NCBI GenBank assembly: GCA_963841445.1
Contig: CAWJCP010000010.1
Coordinates: 9,609 to 73,608, forward strand
Direction: 5' to 3'
Origin: Mayfieldus sp963841445
GTDB taxonomy: Bacteria; Actinomycetota; Thermoleophilia; Solirubrobacterales; 70-9
DNA length: 64,000 nucleotides
The position numbers were made by a program, and so were the translations under genes. Position 1 is the stretch's first letter. Each line of letters starts with the position of its first letter. The notes under the pieces are model-generated. The model did no database searches. It was not told the origin of the DNA and saw only the letters and a program-made list of their open reading frames with translations. Positions 32,941-41,247 of the stretch are shown piece by piece.

Positions 32941-33077
32941 GACACCTCCGCGGGCACGACGAGAGCGGCCGGTCGTGCCTGCACCATCGGGTCCAGCCTA
33001 GCTGCCGCGAATGGGCCGGCGCTTCGCAGCACCCATCCCCGAGGGGCAGCCGAAGCGCCGCCGCGATAGCCCAGCGC

Positions 33078-33755
33078 TCAGGGAGCGAGCCGGAAGGGCG
33101 GGTACTTGTCGGTGACGAGCAGGAACGCGTAGGCGATGACGCGCCAGTACCAGCGGTAGACGCCCTCGACGAACTCGAAGGCGCCACGCGGGTAGCGCCC
33201 GGTGAAGAGGATCGCGAACCAGGCGAAGGCGACGACGAAGAACGATCCGATGGCGAGGAAGAACAGCACGAAGTAGTGGGGGATCGCGAGCAGCCACTTG
33301 ACCAGCGGCATGCCGCGGTCGATGTCGACCTTCGCGTCCGGGTAGGGAAATTCGAGGTGGACCGACTGCTGTTCGTCGGTCGACGGGTATTGGTCGTCCA
33401 TCAGCGAGAGGTAGACGCCGATTCGCGCCGAGAACCGGGCCAGCTGGAGGTTCCAGTCGAACCACCAGCGCGGGTACTTCTGCCGGAAGAGGATCATCAG
33501 CAGGGGCGGGATGAAGAGCAATCCGCCCAGAAATCCGCTTGCCGTCCCGGCGCCGAACGAATTGTCTCCCCAGTAGGCGTACTCGCCGCTGACAGTCGCC
33601 GCGAGGATGAAGATCGGGATCGCGGCGAAGATCCGAAACGCGGTGCTGACGCGGTTCAGCTTCCGGTCCGGATACTTGACCCCGAAGGTGACCGGGAAGT
33701 CGGAGACCGACCCACCGGACAGGGGAGCGGCAAGCGGCGGCTCGGTGCCCTCCAT
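33078..33755 (-). CDS. DUF4389 membrane protein
   Basis: This 225-residue protein has four transmembrane segments and DUF4389 motifs: 'KLNRVSTAFRIFAAIPIFILA', 'RQKYPRWWFDWNLQLARFSARIGVYLSLMDDQYPS' region and 'FTGRYPRGAFEFVEGVYRWYWRV' near the C-terminus. The family is widespread in actinobacteria with no established function. It is monocistronic here. Confidence 0.85.
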   Translation of the reverse strand: MEGTEPPLAAPLSGGSVSDFPVTFGVKYPDRKLNRVSTAFRIFAAIPIFILAATVSGEYAYWGDNSFGAGTASGFLGGLLFIPPLLMILFRQKYPRWWFDWNLQLARFSARIGVYLSLMDDQYPSTDEQQSVHLEFPYPDAKVDIDRGMPLVKWLLAIPHYFVLFFLAIGSFFVVAFAWFAILFTGRYPRGAFEFVEGVYRWYWRVIAYAFLLVTDKYPPFRLAP

Positions 33756-33906
33756 GGGGCCGCTTTCGGCCTTCGCCGCGGTTCTCCTGCCTCACTCCGG
33801 GCGTCCTCGCCGGTCCGCGCGCCCGCCTCTCGGTAGCGCCGCCGAATCCCGCCTCCCGATAGCGTTGCGGCCCGACTTCGACCGCTGCAAAGGAGAACGC
33901 ACACAG

Positions 33907-34737
33907 ATGGGACTACTGGACGGCAAGAGCGCGATCGTCACCGGCTCGGCTCGCGGCATCGGCCGCGCGACGGCGGAGCTTTTCGTGAGCGAGGGAGCGA
34001 AAGTGCTGATCAACGACCTCGACGCCGACGTCGCCGAGCAGGCGTCGGGCGAGATCGAGGGCGAGACCGCGGTCCACGCCGGCGACCTGACCGAGGAGGG
34101 CGCCGCCGACAAACTGGTCGAAGCCGGCGTCGACGCCTTCGGCTCGATCGACATCGTCGTCAACAACGCCGGCTACACCTGGGACGGCGTCGTGCACCGG
34201 ATGGAGGACAAGCAGTTTCAAGCGATGCTCGACATCCACACCGTGGTGCCGTTCCGGGTCGCGCGGGCGCTCGCCCCGCACTGGCGCGAGGCCGCCAAGG
34301 CGGAGGCGGCCGAGGGCAACGAGGTGTTCCGAAAGCTGGTCAACATCTCCTCGATCTCGGGAACGATGGGCAACGCCGGGCAGGTCAACTACTCGGCGGC
34401 CAAGGCGGGCGTCGTCGGACTGACCAAGACGCTCGCGAAGGAATGGGGCCAGTTCAAGATCAACGTCAACGCGATCGCCTTCGGCTTCGTCGAGACGCGC
34501 CTCACCGCGTCAAAGGAGGAAGGTCAGAAGATGACCGCCCCCGGCGGCGAGGAGGTCGAGCTCGGGATCCCGGAGCAGATGCGCGCAATGGCCTCGGCGA
34601 TCATCCCGCTCGGCCGCCCGGCGCAGCCCGAGGAAGCGGCGCGCCCGGTGCTCTTTTTGGCCTCCGGCCTCTCCAACTACGTTCAGGGCCAGGTGATCAA
34701 CGTCACCGGCGGCCAGTTCGGGGGCATGTACATCTAG
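33907..34737 (+). CDS. 3-oxoacyl-ACP reductase-like short-chain dehydrogenase
   Basis: The protein is 276 residues from ATG 33907, preceded by AAAGGAG. It is a classical SDR: 'IVTGSARGIGRATAEL' cofactor site, 'NNAG', Ser in 'ISSISG', YxxxK (NYSAAKAG) and 'GQVINVTGGQFGGMYI' C-terminus. It resembles FabG and 3-hydroxyacyl-CoA dehydrogenases that act in fatty-acid or CoA-ester metabolism. An insertion near residues 125-140 rich in Ala/Glu is atypical. A strong hairpin follows its stop. Confidence 0.9.
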   Translation: MGLLDGKSAIVTGSARGIGRATAELFVSEGAKVLINDLDADVAEQASGEIEGETAVHAGDLTEEGAADKLVEAGVDAFGSIDIVVNNAGYTWDGVVHRMEDKQFQAMLDIHTVVPFRVARALAPHWREAAKAEAAEGNEVFRKLVNISSISGTMGNAGQVNYSAAKAGVVGLTKTLAKEWGQFKINVNAIAFGFVETRLTASKEEGQKMTAPGGEEVELGIPEQMRAMASAIIPLGRPAQPEEAARPVLFLASGLSNYVQGQVINVTGGQFGGMYI

Positions 34738-34754
34738 CCGCGTAGGTCGAGGAT

Positions 34755-34795
34755 CGAGGCGACTTTGTTGCCCATAGCGCAGCAAAGTCGCCTCG
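34755..34795. terminator. 17-bp stem-loop after the SDR gene
   Basis: The arms 34755-34771 (CGAGGCGACTTTGTTGC) and 34779-34795 pair over 17 positions with one G-T wobble, around a 7-nt loop. It begins 18 nt after the SDR stop. There is no T-run, so it may be a Rho-independent-like terminator without tail, or a transcript-stabilising hairpin. It overlaps the presumed start of the decayed lipoprotein gene. Confidence 0.6.
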
Positions 34796-35520
34796 CAGAG
34801 CGGCTGGGCGTCGCACTTGCATGCTGCGTGATCGCGGCAACGGCAGCGGCCGGGTGCGGCGGCTCGTGCGGCACAGGAGCGACCCGGGCGCAGACGAAGA
34901 AGCCGAGCTGCTGGTCGCGGCGCTCGGCGACTCGATCACCGCCGGCAACCCCAATTACGATCCCGATCCACGAGCCCGGCGCGGGCTCGGCTTCGGCGAC
35001 GACCCGCGCAGCCAGTACGAGTACTGGGCGCACCGCGACGACCCGCGGCTGCGGGTCCGCAACTGCGGCGTCTTCGGCGAGACGACCGCGCAGATAGCTG
35101 CGCGGCTGCGCAGCTGCGCGCGCGGCGCCGACGCTCTGATCGTCCAGGGCGGCATCAACGACATCGCCCAGTCGCTGCGCTCGCCGGCGCCGGTCCGCCG
35201 CCTGACGTGTCAACGACGCAGCGGCCAATCTGACCCAGATGGTGGAGCAGGGCAAGCAGCTCGGCCTGCGGGTCGCGATCGCCGAGGTGCTGCCCTGGAA
35301 TCGCGGCTATCCGGTCGCGGCGCCGCTGATCGACCGCCTCAACAGCCTGATCCGCGTCAACGCGAAGCTGGAGCGGGTCCCGGTGCTGCGCTTCGGCAGG
35401 GCGCTGGCCCAGCCGAGCAACCCCAACCTGATGCAACCGCACCTGACCGCCGACGGCGACCACCCCTCGATCGCGGGCTACCGGCGGCTCGGGGCGCTGG
35501 TGGCGGCGCGGTTCGGCTGA
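34765..35520 (+). pseudogene. Frameshifted SGNH/GDSL hydrolase lipoprotein
   Basis: Three collinear pieces make one protein. Frame 1 from TTG 34765 encodes a lipoprotein signal (LGVALACCVIAATAAAGC, lipobox Cys). A second frame (about 34900-35205) encodes 'LLVAALGDSITAG' (nucleophile block) and 'GGINDIAQSL' (GxND block). The first frame resumes from about 35205 with 'VNDAANLTQMVEQGKQLGLR' and ends with the catalytic Asp/His block 'DGDHPSIAGYRRLG'. The two shifts compensate, so either this is a young pseudogene or two sequencing errors hide an intact secreted esterase. Confidence 0.75.
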
Positions 35521-35560
35521 GGCCCGATCCCGCTGGAGCCCGGGCCCTGGCTGCGGCCGA

Positions 35561-35986
35561 CTACCGAGCCCCGCCCGGGCCGGCTGCGGCCGCGGAGGAT
35601 GAGCCCGGGTCCCCGGCGTCGCGCTCGAGGCCGCGGCGATGAAAGAAGGCCCCGAACGACCCGGCCAGGATCGCGACGGCTGAGATCGCCCAGGCCTGCA
35701 GGAAGACGTCGAGCACCCGGGCAGGGGTCGAGATCGGATTTGGCAGCTGCGAGGAGACGGTGAGCAGCTGGGTCGTGGTCCAGAAGACCGCGTCGCCGAA
35801 GTTGGTGATCTCGGTGCCCGGAGCGTGGCGCTCGAAGAAATAAATCAGGACGCTCGCGAGCAGATCGAGGACGAGCGTCGCAGCGAACAGGAAACCGATC
35901 CGCGAGCGCAGCAGGTGGTGAGTCGGCGTTACCCCGCGAACGATCTTGAGCGCCTCGCGGCCGCCGTCTCGAATCGGTTTTCGCAC
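35561..35986 (-). CDS. Two-TM ion-channel domain protein (K+ channel-like, altered filter)
   Basis: This 141-residue protein has two transmembrane helices (about 31-51 and 92-113) flanking a pore-helix region 'FGDAVFWTTTQLLTVSSQLPNPIS' like the Ion_trans_2 potassium channels. The selectivity filter, normally TVGYG, reads TVSSQ (76-80), so K+ selectivity is doubtful. There is no RCK or cyclic-nucleotide domain. The C-terminus is Gly/Ala-rich. Confidence 0.75.
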   Translation of the reverse strand: MRKPIRDGGREALKIVRGVTPTHHLLRSRIGFLFAATLVLDLLASVLIYFFERHAPGTEITNFGDAVFWTTTQLLTVSSQLPNPISTPARVLDVFLQAWAISAVAILAGSFGAFFHRRGLERDAGDPGSSSAAAAGPGGAR

Positions 35987-36057
35987 TCGGCGAGTATCCC
36001 GGCGAGCGCCGACGGCATGCGCTCGCGCCCTCGCGAGACCGACCGCGCGGGCGGGCC

Positions 36058-36915
36058 TCAGCCCTTCGGCTTGCGCTCCTCGGCCAGCGGCTCGCCGGCC
36101 TCGTCGCTTGCCCCGCCCGGCGGCCAGGCCCCGAACCAGTTGTCGCGGGCGCCGTCAACGGTGATCACGCATCCGGAGAGAAAGTCACCGCCCGGCGAGG
36201 CGATGAAGGCGATCAACCAGGCCATCTCCTCGGGGCTGCCGAGCCGCCCCAGGGGCACCGTGCGGTGCACGTTCTCGGCCACCTGCGGCGGGTACTTGGT
36301 GCGCAGCACCTCGGTGTCGAACTGGCCTGCGGCGACCGCGCAGAGCTTGACGTTGAAGCGCGCCCACTCGATCGACAGCGTCCGCATCATGTTCTCCACC
36401 GCGGCGCGAGCGGCGCCGGAGTGGACCATGCCAGGCATGCCGTGGTGAGGTGAGAGGGTGACGCTGACGACCTTGCCCTGGCGCTGCGGGATGAAGGCCT
36501 TGGTGGCGGCGGCATGAGTCATCAGCCAGGTGCCCTGCACGTTGAGCTCGATCACGGTGCGAAAGCCCTTCGGCGTGATCGCCTCGGCGGGGCTGAGGAA
36601 CTGGCCGCCGGCGTTGTTGACCAGCAGGTCGAGGCGACCATGGCGCTCGAGGATGGCGTCGATTATCCCCTCGACAGCCTCTTCGTCGCGGATGTCGGCG
36701 GCCTGCGCCTCGAAGGACCCGTCCAGGCCGCCGCCCGCCGCGGCGGTCTCCTCGAGCGGCTCGATCCGGCGCCCGCAGCCGACCACTGTCGCCCCCAGCC
36801 GCGCCAGCTCCAGCGCCGTCGCCCGCCCGAGGCCGCTTCCCGCGCCGGAGACGAGGCAAACCCGGCCGGCGAGCAAACCGGGTGCGAAGACGCGCGAAGG
36901 ATCGCTCTCAGGCAT
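36058..36915 (-). CDS. Atypical SDR (2,4-dienoyl/trans-2-enoyl-CoA reductase-like)
   Basis: The 285-residue protein has a normal SDR cofactor site ('LVSGAGSGLGRATALEL') and NNAG, but at the active site the Tyr-x3-Lys pair is replaced by Ser166 and Arg170 (HSGAARAAV). The overall pattern 'NNAGGQFLSPAEAITPKGFRTVIELNVQGTW' is that of the enoyl/dienoyl-CoA reductase branch, which from memory also departs from the standard Tyr. It is probably an acyl-CoA reductase, but activity is uncertain. Confidence 0.82.
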   Translation of the reverse strand: MPESDPSRVFAPGLLAGRVCLVSGAGSGLGRATALELARLGATVVGCGRRIEPLEETAAAGGGLDGSFEAQAADIRDEEAVEGIIDAILERHGRLDLLVNNAGGQFLSPAEAITPKGFRTVIELNVQGTWLMTHAAATKAFIPQRQGKVVSVTLSPHHGMPGMVHSGAARAAVENMMRTLSIEWARFNVKLCAVAAGQFDTEVLRTKYPPQVAENVHRTVPLGRLGSPEEMAWLIAFIASPGGDFLSGCVITVDGARDNWFGAWPPGGASDEAGEPLAEERKPKG

Positions 36916-36967
36916 CGGCGGGCCAGCTTATCCGGCGCCGCGCCGGCGCTAGGCTGGGCGCGCCGAG

Positions 36968-37879
36968 ATGAAGATCCACGCGGAGCCGAAGCCCCTTCAC
37001 GAGCCGCTCGCCGGCGGCACGCAGGACGCCACCGTGGTGGTCGAGCCGTTGATCGCCGGTACGGTGAGCTGGCCCATGGAGATGATGGAGTCGCCGGGCG
37101 GGCGCCTGCTCACCCTGCGCCTGGCCCGCGGCCTGTTCTCGAGCGCGAACCGCTGGACCGTGCCCTGCCCGGCTTTCCTGATCCGCCACCCGAGCGCCGG
37201 CGCGATCCTCGTCGACACCGGCCTGCACCCCTCGATCGCCAGCGACCCGAAGGCGAACTTCGGCCGCCTGGCGGCGCGGGTCTCCGCGCCTGAGCTGTCC
37301 AAGGGCGAGGACGTGCCGGCGCAGCTGCGGGAGCGAGGGATCGACCCTGCCGCCGTCGCGGTCGTCGTGATGACCCACCTGCACTACGACCACGCCTCGG
37401 CGATCTCCGAGTTCCCCGACTCGACGATCGTCGTCAGCGAAGCCGAATGGAACGACGCGACGAGTGGGGGCCGGCCGGCGATGCGCGGCTACCGCCCGGC
37501 CCACTACGACTTCGTCTTTGACTACCGGACGATCGACTTCGGGCGCGGCACGATCTCTTCCTTCGGGACCTTCGGGCGCACCTTCGACCTCTTCGGCGAC
37601 GGCTCGATCCACCTCGCATACACGCCCGGCCACAGCGCCGGGCACATGGCCGTCGTAGGGCGGCTGAAGGAGCGCGAGTTCGTGATCGGCGGCGACGCCG
37701 TCTACACCTCCGGGCAGCTCGAGGGCAATGCCCCGCCCCCGCCGCGGCCCTTCGACCAGCACAACTGGCGTCGTTCGCTTCAGGAGCTGAAGCTCTTCCG
37801 CAGCCAGTTCCCGCACGCGATCATCACCCCGGGCCACGACCCGTCCTTCTACGAGCAACTCGACGAGCGCTACGAGTAG
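36968..37879 (+). CDS. Metallo-beta-lactamase-fold hydrolase (lactonase-like)
   Basis: This 303-residue protein has the dinuclear metal motif HLHYDH (His137, His139, Asp141, His142), later ligands in 'TPGHSAGHM', 'IGGDAVY' and 'ITPGHD'. The arrangement and a ~50-residue N-terminal cap resemble AttM/AiiB-type N-acyl-homoserine lactonases. Quorum-quenching activity is possible but not provable; related enzymes hydrolyse other lactones. It lies 52 nt from the divergent SDR. Confidence 0.85.
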   Translation: MKIHAEPKPLHEPLAGGTQDATVVVEPLIAGTVSWPMEMMESPGGRLLTLRLARGLFSSANRWTVPCPAFLIRHPSAGAILVDTGLHPSIASDPKANFGRLAARVSAPELSKGEDVPAQLRERGIDPAAVAVVVMTHLHYDHASAISEFPDSTIVVSEAEWNDATSGGRPAMRGYRPAHYDFVFDYRTIDFGRGTISSFGTFGRTFDLFGDGSIHLAYTPGHSAGHMAVVGRLKEREFVIGGDAVYTSGQLEGNAPPPPRPFDQHNWRRSLQELKLFRSQFPHAIITPGHDPSFYEQLDERYE

Positions 37880-37904
37880 ACGGGCTGGGGCGCCTTCGCC
37901 GCGC

Positions 37905-38681
37905 TCATGAGGAACGGGGCGAGACGTCGGCGGCGGACTCCGTGAGACCCTCGCGCAGAGCCCGGATCACGCCGCGGCGGCCCTGCTCCTCGAGCGCCAC
38001 GTACATCTTGCGAACCCGGTCGAAGACCTCGTCGGCGACCTCCTGCTGGCGCTCGCGGGTCGGGCTCTGCTCGGTGGGGAAGACCAGGGGCTCGCCGTAT
38101 TGCACCGTGACCTTCGGGAAGCGCAGCCGCTTCCAGCCGCGCACCCTGGCGGAGCCATGGATCGCCATCGGCACGACCGGGACCCCAGAACGCAGAGCGA
38201 TGCGGCCGATCCCGGGGCGCGGCTGCCCCAGCCCGCCGCTTCGCGAGCGCCCGCCCTCGGCGTAGATCAGCATGCAATCCCCCTGCGCGAGGATCGCGTC
38301 GGCGGTCCGAAACGCCTCCTCGTCGCGGTGCCCGCGGCGGACCGGGAAGGCGCCGCCGTGGGAGAGGATGAAGGTGAGGAAGGGCGGCGAGAAGAGCTGC
38401 GACTTGGCCATGAAACGGACCTTGCGGCGCAGGAAGACGGCGGCGAAGAAGTGGTCCCACTGGCTGAAGTGGTTGGGGGCCAGCAGCACCGGTCCGCTCG
38501 CGGGCACGTACTCGGAGCCGATCGCCCGCACGCGGTACAGCAGCAGGCAGAGCGGGGTGAGGATCAGGCGAGCGAAGTCATAGATCCAGTCCGGACCCCG
38601 TCGGCGCGCTCGCTCGTGAAAGCGCGTGAAGTACTCCGCCGGGCGCGGGTCCTTGTAGATCTGTGGCTTCATCTCGGCCAT
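37905..38681 (-). CDS. plsC: 1-acylglycerol-3-phosphate acyltransferase (PlsC family)
   Basis: The 258-residue protein has acyltransferase block I NHFSQWD (His71-x4-Asp76), block II 'AFPVRRG', block III 'YAEGGRSRSG' and block IV 'VPMAIHGS'. It transfers an acyl chain to lysophosphatidate or a related acceptor in glycerolipid synthesis. An N-terminal hydrophobic segment (about 33-52) anchors it to the membrane. It lies 82 nt downstream of glpK in the same direction, so the two may share glycerolipid metabolism. Confidence 0.88.
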   Translation of the reverse strand: MAEMKPQIYKDPRPAEYFTRFHERARRRGPDWIYDFARLILTPLCLLLYRVRAIGSEYVPASGPVLLAPNHFSQWDHFFAAVFLRRKVRFMAKSQLFSPPFLTFILSHGGAFPVRRGHRDEEAFRTADAILAQGDCMLIYAEGGRSRSGGLGQPRPGIGRIALRSGVPVVPMAIHGSARVRGWKRLRFPKVTVQYGEPLVFPTEQSPTRERQQEVADEVFDRVRKMYVALEEQGRRGVIRALREGLTESAADVSPRSS

Positions 38682-38763
38682 GCGGGCAGGCGCAGCCGTA
38701 CCGATGCTCTCGCCTGAGCTTTCCTACCCTCCGCGGCGAGCGCGGTTACGGGGGGCCAGCTCA

Positions 38764-40218
38764 TCACTCCCCCGCGGCCCAGCCGCCGGCCCGCTTCAGC
38801 GCCCGGCCCCAGTCGGCGAGCAGCGCCTCGCGCTCCTCGGAGCCGATTCGCGGCTCATAGCTGGCCGCCTCGCGCCACATCCCCCCGACCTGCTCCTGGG
38901 TCCAATGCCCGGTGGCGATCCCGGCCAAGTAGGCGGCGCCGAGCGCCGTCGTCTCGGCGATCTCGGGGACGATCACCGGCGCCTCGAGAACGTCGGCCTG
39001 AAACTGCATCAGCCAGCTGTTCGACACCGCACCCCCGTCAGCCTTCAGCAACTCCAGCCGCCTACCGGCCGCCGCCTCCTGGGCGCGCACCGCGTCGACG
39101 GTCTGGTAGGCGATCGCCTCGAGCGCCGCGCGCGCCAGGTGGGCGCGGCCGCTGCCCCGGGTCAGCCCGACGATCGTCCCGCGCGCATAGGGGTCCCAGT
39201 GCGGCGAGCCGAGCCCGGTGAGGGCGGGAACGAAGTAGACGCCGTCGTTGGAGTCCAGCGAGCCGGCCAGGGCCTCGGTCTCGGCTGCCGCGTCGATGAT
39301 CCCGAGCCCGTCGCGGAGCCATTGCACCGCAGCGCCGCTGACGAACACCGCCGCTTCGAGCGCGTAGGTGATCTTCTCGCCCAGCCCCCAGGCAACCGTG
39401 GTCAGCAGGCCATCGCCGGGCTCAGGCGCCTCCGTCCCCGTGTTGAGCAGCACGAAGCTGCCGGTCCCGTAGGTGCTCTTGGCCGTCCCAGGCGAATGGC
39501 AAGCCTGGCCGTACAGGGCAGCCTGCTGGTCGCCGGCGATCCCCGCCACCGGCACCTTGCCGCCGAGCTCCGAGGTCGTCCCATAGACCTGCGCGGAGGG
39601 GACCGGCTCGGGCAGCTGCCCGACGTCGATCCCGAGCAGCGCGCAGATCTCCTCGTCCCAGGCAAGGCGGCGGATGTCGAAGAGCATCGTCCGCGAGCAG
39701 TTGGAGAAGTCGCTGGCGTGGCGGCCGGTGAGCTTGAAAAGCAGCCAGGAGTCGATCGTCCCGAAGGCGGCCCGCCGGGCGCCCTCGACGTTGCGGAGCA
39801 TCCACTCGATCTTGGTGGCGGAGAAGTAGGGGTCGATGACGAGCCCGGTCCGCTCCCGGATCAGGCCCTCGTGCCCCGCCTCCTTGAGCTCGTCGCAGCG
39901 TTGCGCGGTGCGCCGGTCCTGCCAGACCAGCGCCGGGTGGATCGGCTCGCCGCTGCGCGAGTCCCAGGCGACGACCGTCTCGCGCTGATTGGTGATCCCG
40001 ATCGCGTCGAGGTCGGCGCCGTCGATGCCGGCGTCGGAGATCGCCTCCCCGGCGACCCCCCGGGTCATCTCCCAGATCTCCATCGCGTCGTGCTCTACCC
40101 AGCCCGGGCGCGGGAAATGCTGCTCGAGCTCGCTATAGGCGCGCCCGGCGATGCGCCCTTCCTGGTCGAAGACGAGGCAGGTCGTCCCGGTCGTTCCCTG
40201 GTCGATCGCCAAAATCAA
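38764..40218 (-). CDS. glpK: Glycerol kinase
   Basis: This 484-residue FGGY kinase has 'ILAIDQGTTGTTCLVFD' (phosphate 1), 'GITNQRETVVAWD', 'WQDRRTAQRC', the glycerol-site Asp in 'SDFSNCSRTMLFDI', 'GIAGDQQAALYGQ' and 'ADGGAVSNSWLMQFQADVL'. It phosphorylates glycerol to sn-glycerol 3-phosphate. The TTG start at 40218 overlaps the upstream glycosyltransferase stop (TTGA) and has an AGGAGG ribosome site 9 nt before it. No glpF or glpD is nearby. Length is slightly below the usual 500. Confidence 0.95.
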   Translation of the reverse strand: MILAIDQGTTGTTCLVFDQEGRIAGRAYSELEQHFPRPGWVEHDAMEIWEMTRGVAGEAISDAGIDGADLDAIGITNQRETVVAWDSRSGEPIHPALVWQDRRTAQRCDELKEAGHEGLIRERTGLVIDPYFSATKIEWMLRNVEGARRAAFGTIDSWLLFKLTGRHASDFSNCSRTMLFDIRRLAWDEEICALLGIDVGQLPEPVPSAQVYGTTSELGGKVPVAGIAGDQQAALYGQACHSPGTAKSTYGTGSFVLLNTGTEAPEPGDGLLTTVAWGLGEKITYALEAAVFVSGAAVQWLRDGLGIIDAAAETEALAGSLDSNDGVYFVPALTGLGSPHWDPYARGTIVGLTRGSGRAHLARAALEAIAYQTVDAVRAQEAAAGRRLELLKADGGAVSNSWLMQFQADVLEAPVIVPEIAETTALGAAYLAGIATGHWTQEQVGGMWREAASYEPRIGSEEREALLADWGRALKRAGGWAAGE

Positions 40219-41000
40219 TTTCCGCGGTCCTCCTCGCTCTCGCTCGCCCGGACTGAATCAGAGAACGCTTCCGGGCTCGCTCCCGCGTCCGGGGACCGCG
40301 GGTGTCGGCGGGACCAGTAAGCGCGGACGAAGTCGCGCAGCTGGGCGGCGCGATGCGCGAAGCCTCCCAGGGTCCGGCCGGTCGCCCGGTGGCGCAGCTC
40401 GAGCTCGTACTCGAGCATCCGCTGGCCCGAGCGCACGGCGTCGACGGTGATACCGATCTCCATCCCGAAGCCGTCCGCGAGCGGCAGCAGCTCGCGCAGC
40501 AGCGGGCCGGACATCGCGCGCTGGCCAGAGATCGGCGCCGCCGGCTCGGCCCCGCAGAGGCGGCGGATCGCCCAGCGGGCGAAGCCCAGGGCGACCCCGA
40601 AGCCCCCGCCGACCCGCTCTGCGAAGCAGGCGACCGCGAGGTCGCACTCCCCCGCCTCGACCGCCTCGACGAGTCGCGACAGCCCCGCCGCCGAGTCGCC
40701 GAGGTCGGCGTCGCAAAGCAGGGCGACTGCCGGGAGTGGGCCGGCGCCGAGCACCGCCTCGGCGGCGGCGGTCACGTTGGCTCCCTTGCCGTGCGGGCGG
40801 CGGCGGCTGATCACCGTCGCACCGGCGGCCATCGCCCGCTCGCTGGTCCCGTCGCCCGAAGCGTCGTCGGCAAGCCAGAGCTCGATCCCCGGCATTGCCC
40901 TCGCGAGGGCCGCGAGGGTCGCGGCGACGGACTCGGCCTCGTTGCGGGCGGCGACGATCGCCACCCGCGGCCGCTGTCGGCTTTCGGTCTCCGCTCCCAC
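40215..41000 (-). CDS. Family 2 glycosyltransferase
   Basis: The 261-residue protein has the GT-A fold signature 'VAIVAARNEAESVAATLAAL', 'LADDASGDGTSERA', and the DxD-like 'LLCDADLGDS'. It lacks transmembrane segments. It resembles dolichol-phosphate-sugar synthases and glucosyl-3-phosphoglycerate synthase-like enzymes; donor and acceptor are unknown. The GTG start lies 23 nt from the divergent biotinyl-carrier start, and the stop overlaps the glpK start. Confidence 0.83.
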   Translation of the reverse strand: MGAETESRQRPRVAIVAARNEAESVAATLAALARAMPGIELWLADDASGDGTSERAMAAGATVISRRRPHGKGANVTAAAEAVLGAGPLPAVALLCDADLGDSAAGLSRLVEAVEAGECDLAVACFAERVGGGFGVALGFARWAIRRLCGAEPAAPISGQRAMSGPLLRELLPLADGFGMEIGITVDAVRSGQRMLEYELELRHRATGRTLGGFAHRAAQLRDFVRAYWSRRHPRSPDAGASPEAFSDSVRASESEEDRGN

Positions 41001-41023
41001 GCGGCGGGTATTGTGCCGCGCCG

Positions 41024-41236
41024 ATGGCTGAAATTCCTGCCCACATCACCGGCAACGTCTGGAAGATCGAGGTCGCGGTCGGCGATCAGGTCTCCGACGG
41101 CGACACAGTGGTGATCCTCGAGTCGATGAAGATGGAGATCCCCGTCGAGGCCGAGGACGACGGCACCGTCAAGGAGATCCGCTGCGAGGAGGGTCAGTCG
41201 GTCAGCGAGGGAGAGGTCCTCGTCGTCCTCGAGTAG
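41024..41236 (+). CDS. Biotinyl/lipoyl carrier protein (TB7.3-like)
   Basis: This 70-residue protein is a single biotinyl domain with the biotinylation motif ESMKMEIP (Lys36) and flanking Gly-rich turns ('GDQVSDGDTVVILE', 'GQSVSEGEVLVVLE'). Length and sequence closely match mycobacterial TB7.3, a 71-residue biotinylated protein. It would carry CO2-biotin for a carboxylase or decarboxylase, with the carboxyltransferase at 18333-20063 a possible partner. It is followed by a crotonase gene after 11 nt. Confidence 0.92.
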   Translation: MAEIPAHITGNVWKIEVAVGDQVSDGDTVVILESMKMEIPVEAEDDGTVKEIRCEEGQSVSEGEVLVVLE

Positions 41237-41247
41237 ATGGCGGAAGA

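Noticed and set aside
31528..33069. 513-codon plus-strand frame opposite the permease and AhpD-like gene
   Set aside because: It is antisense to two recognisable proteins and has no domain.
38680..40320. Long plus-strand frame opposite glpK
   Set aside because: It is the mirror of a clear glycerol kinase; no recognisable protein.
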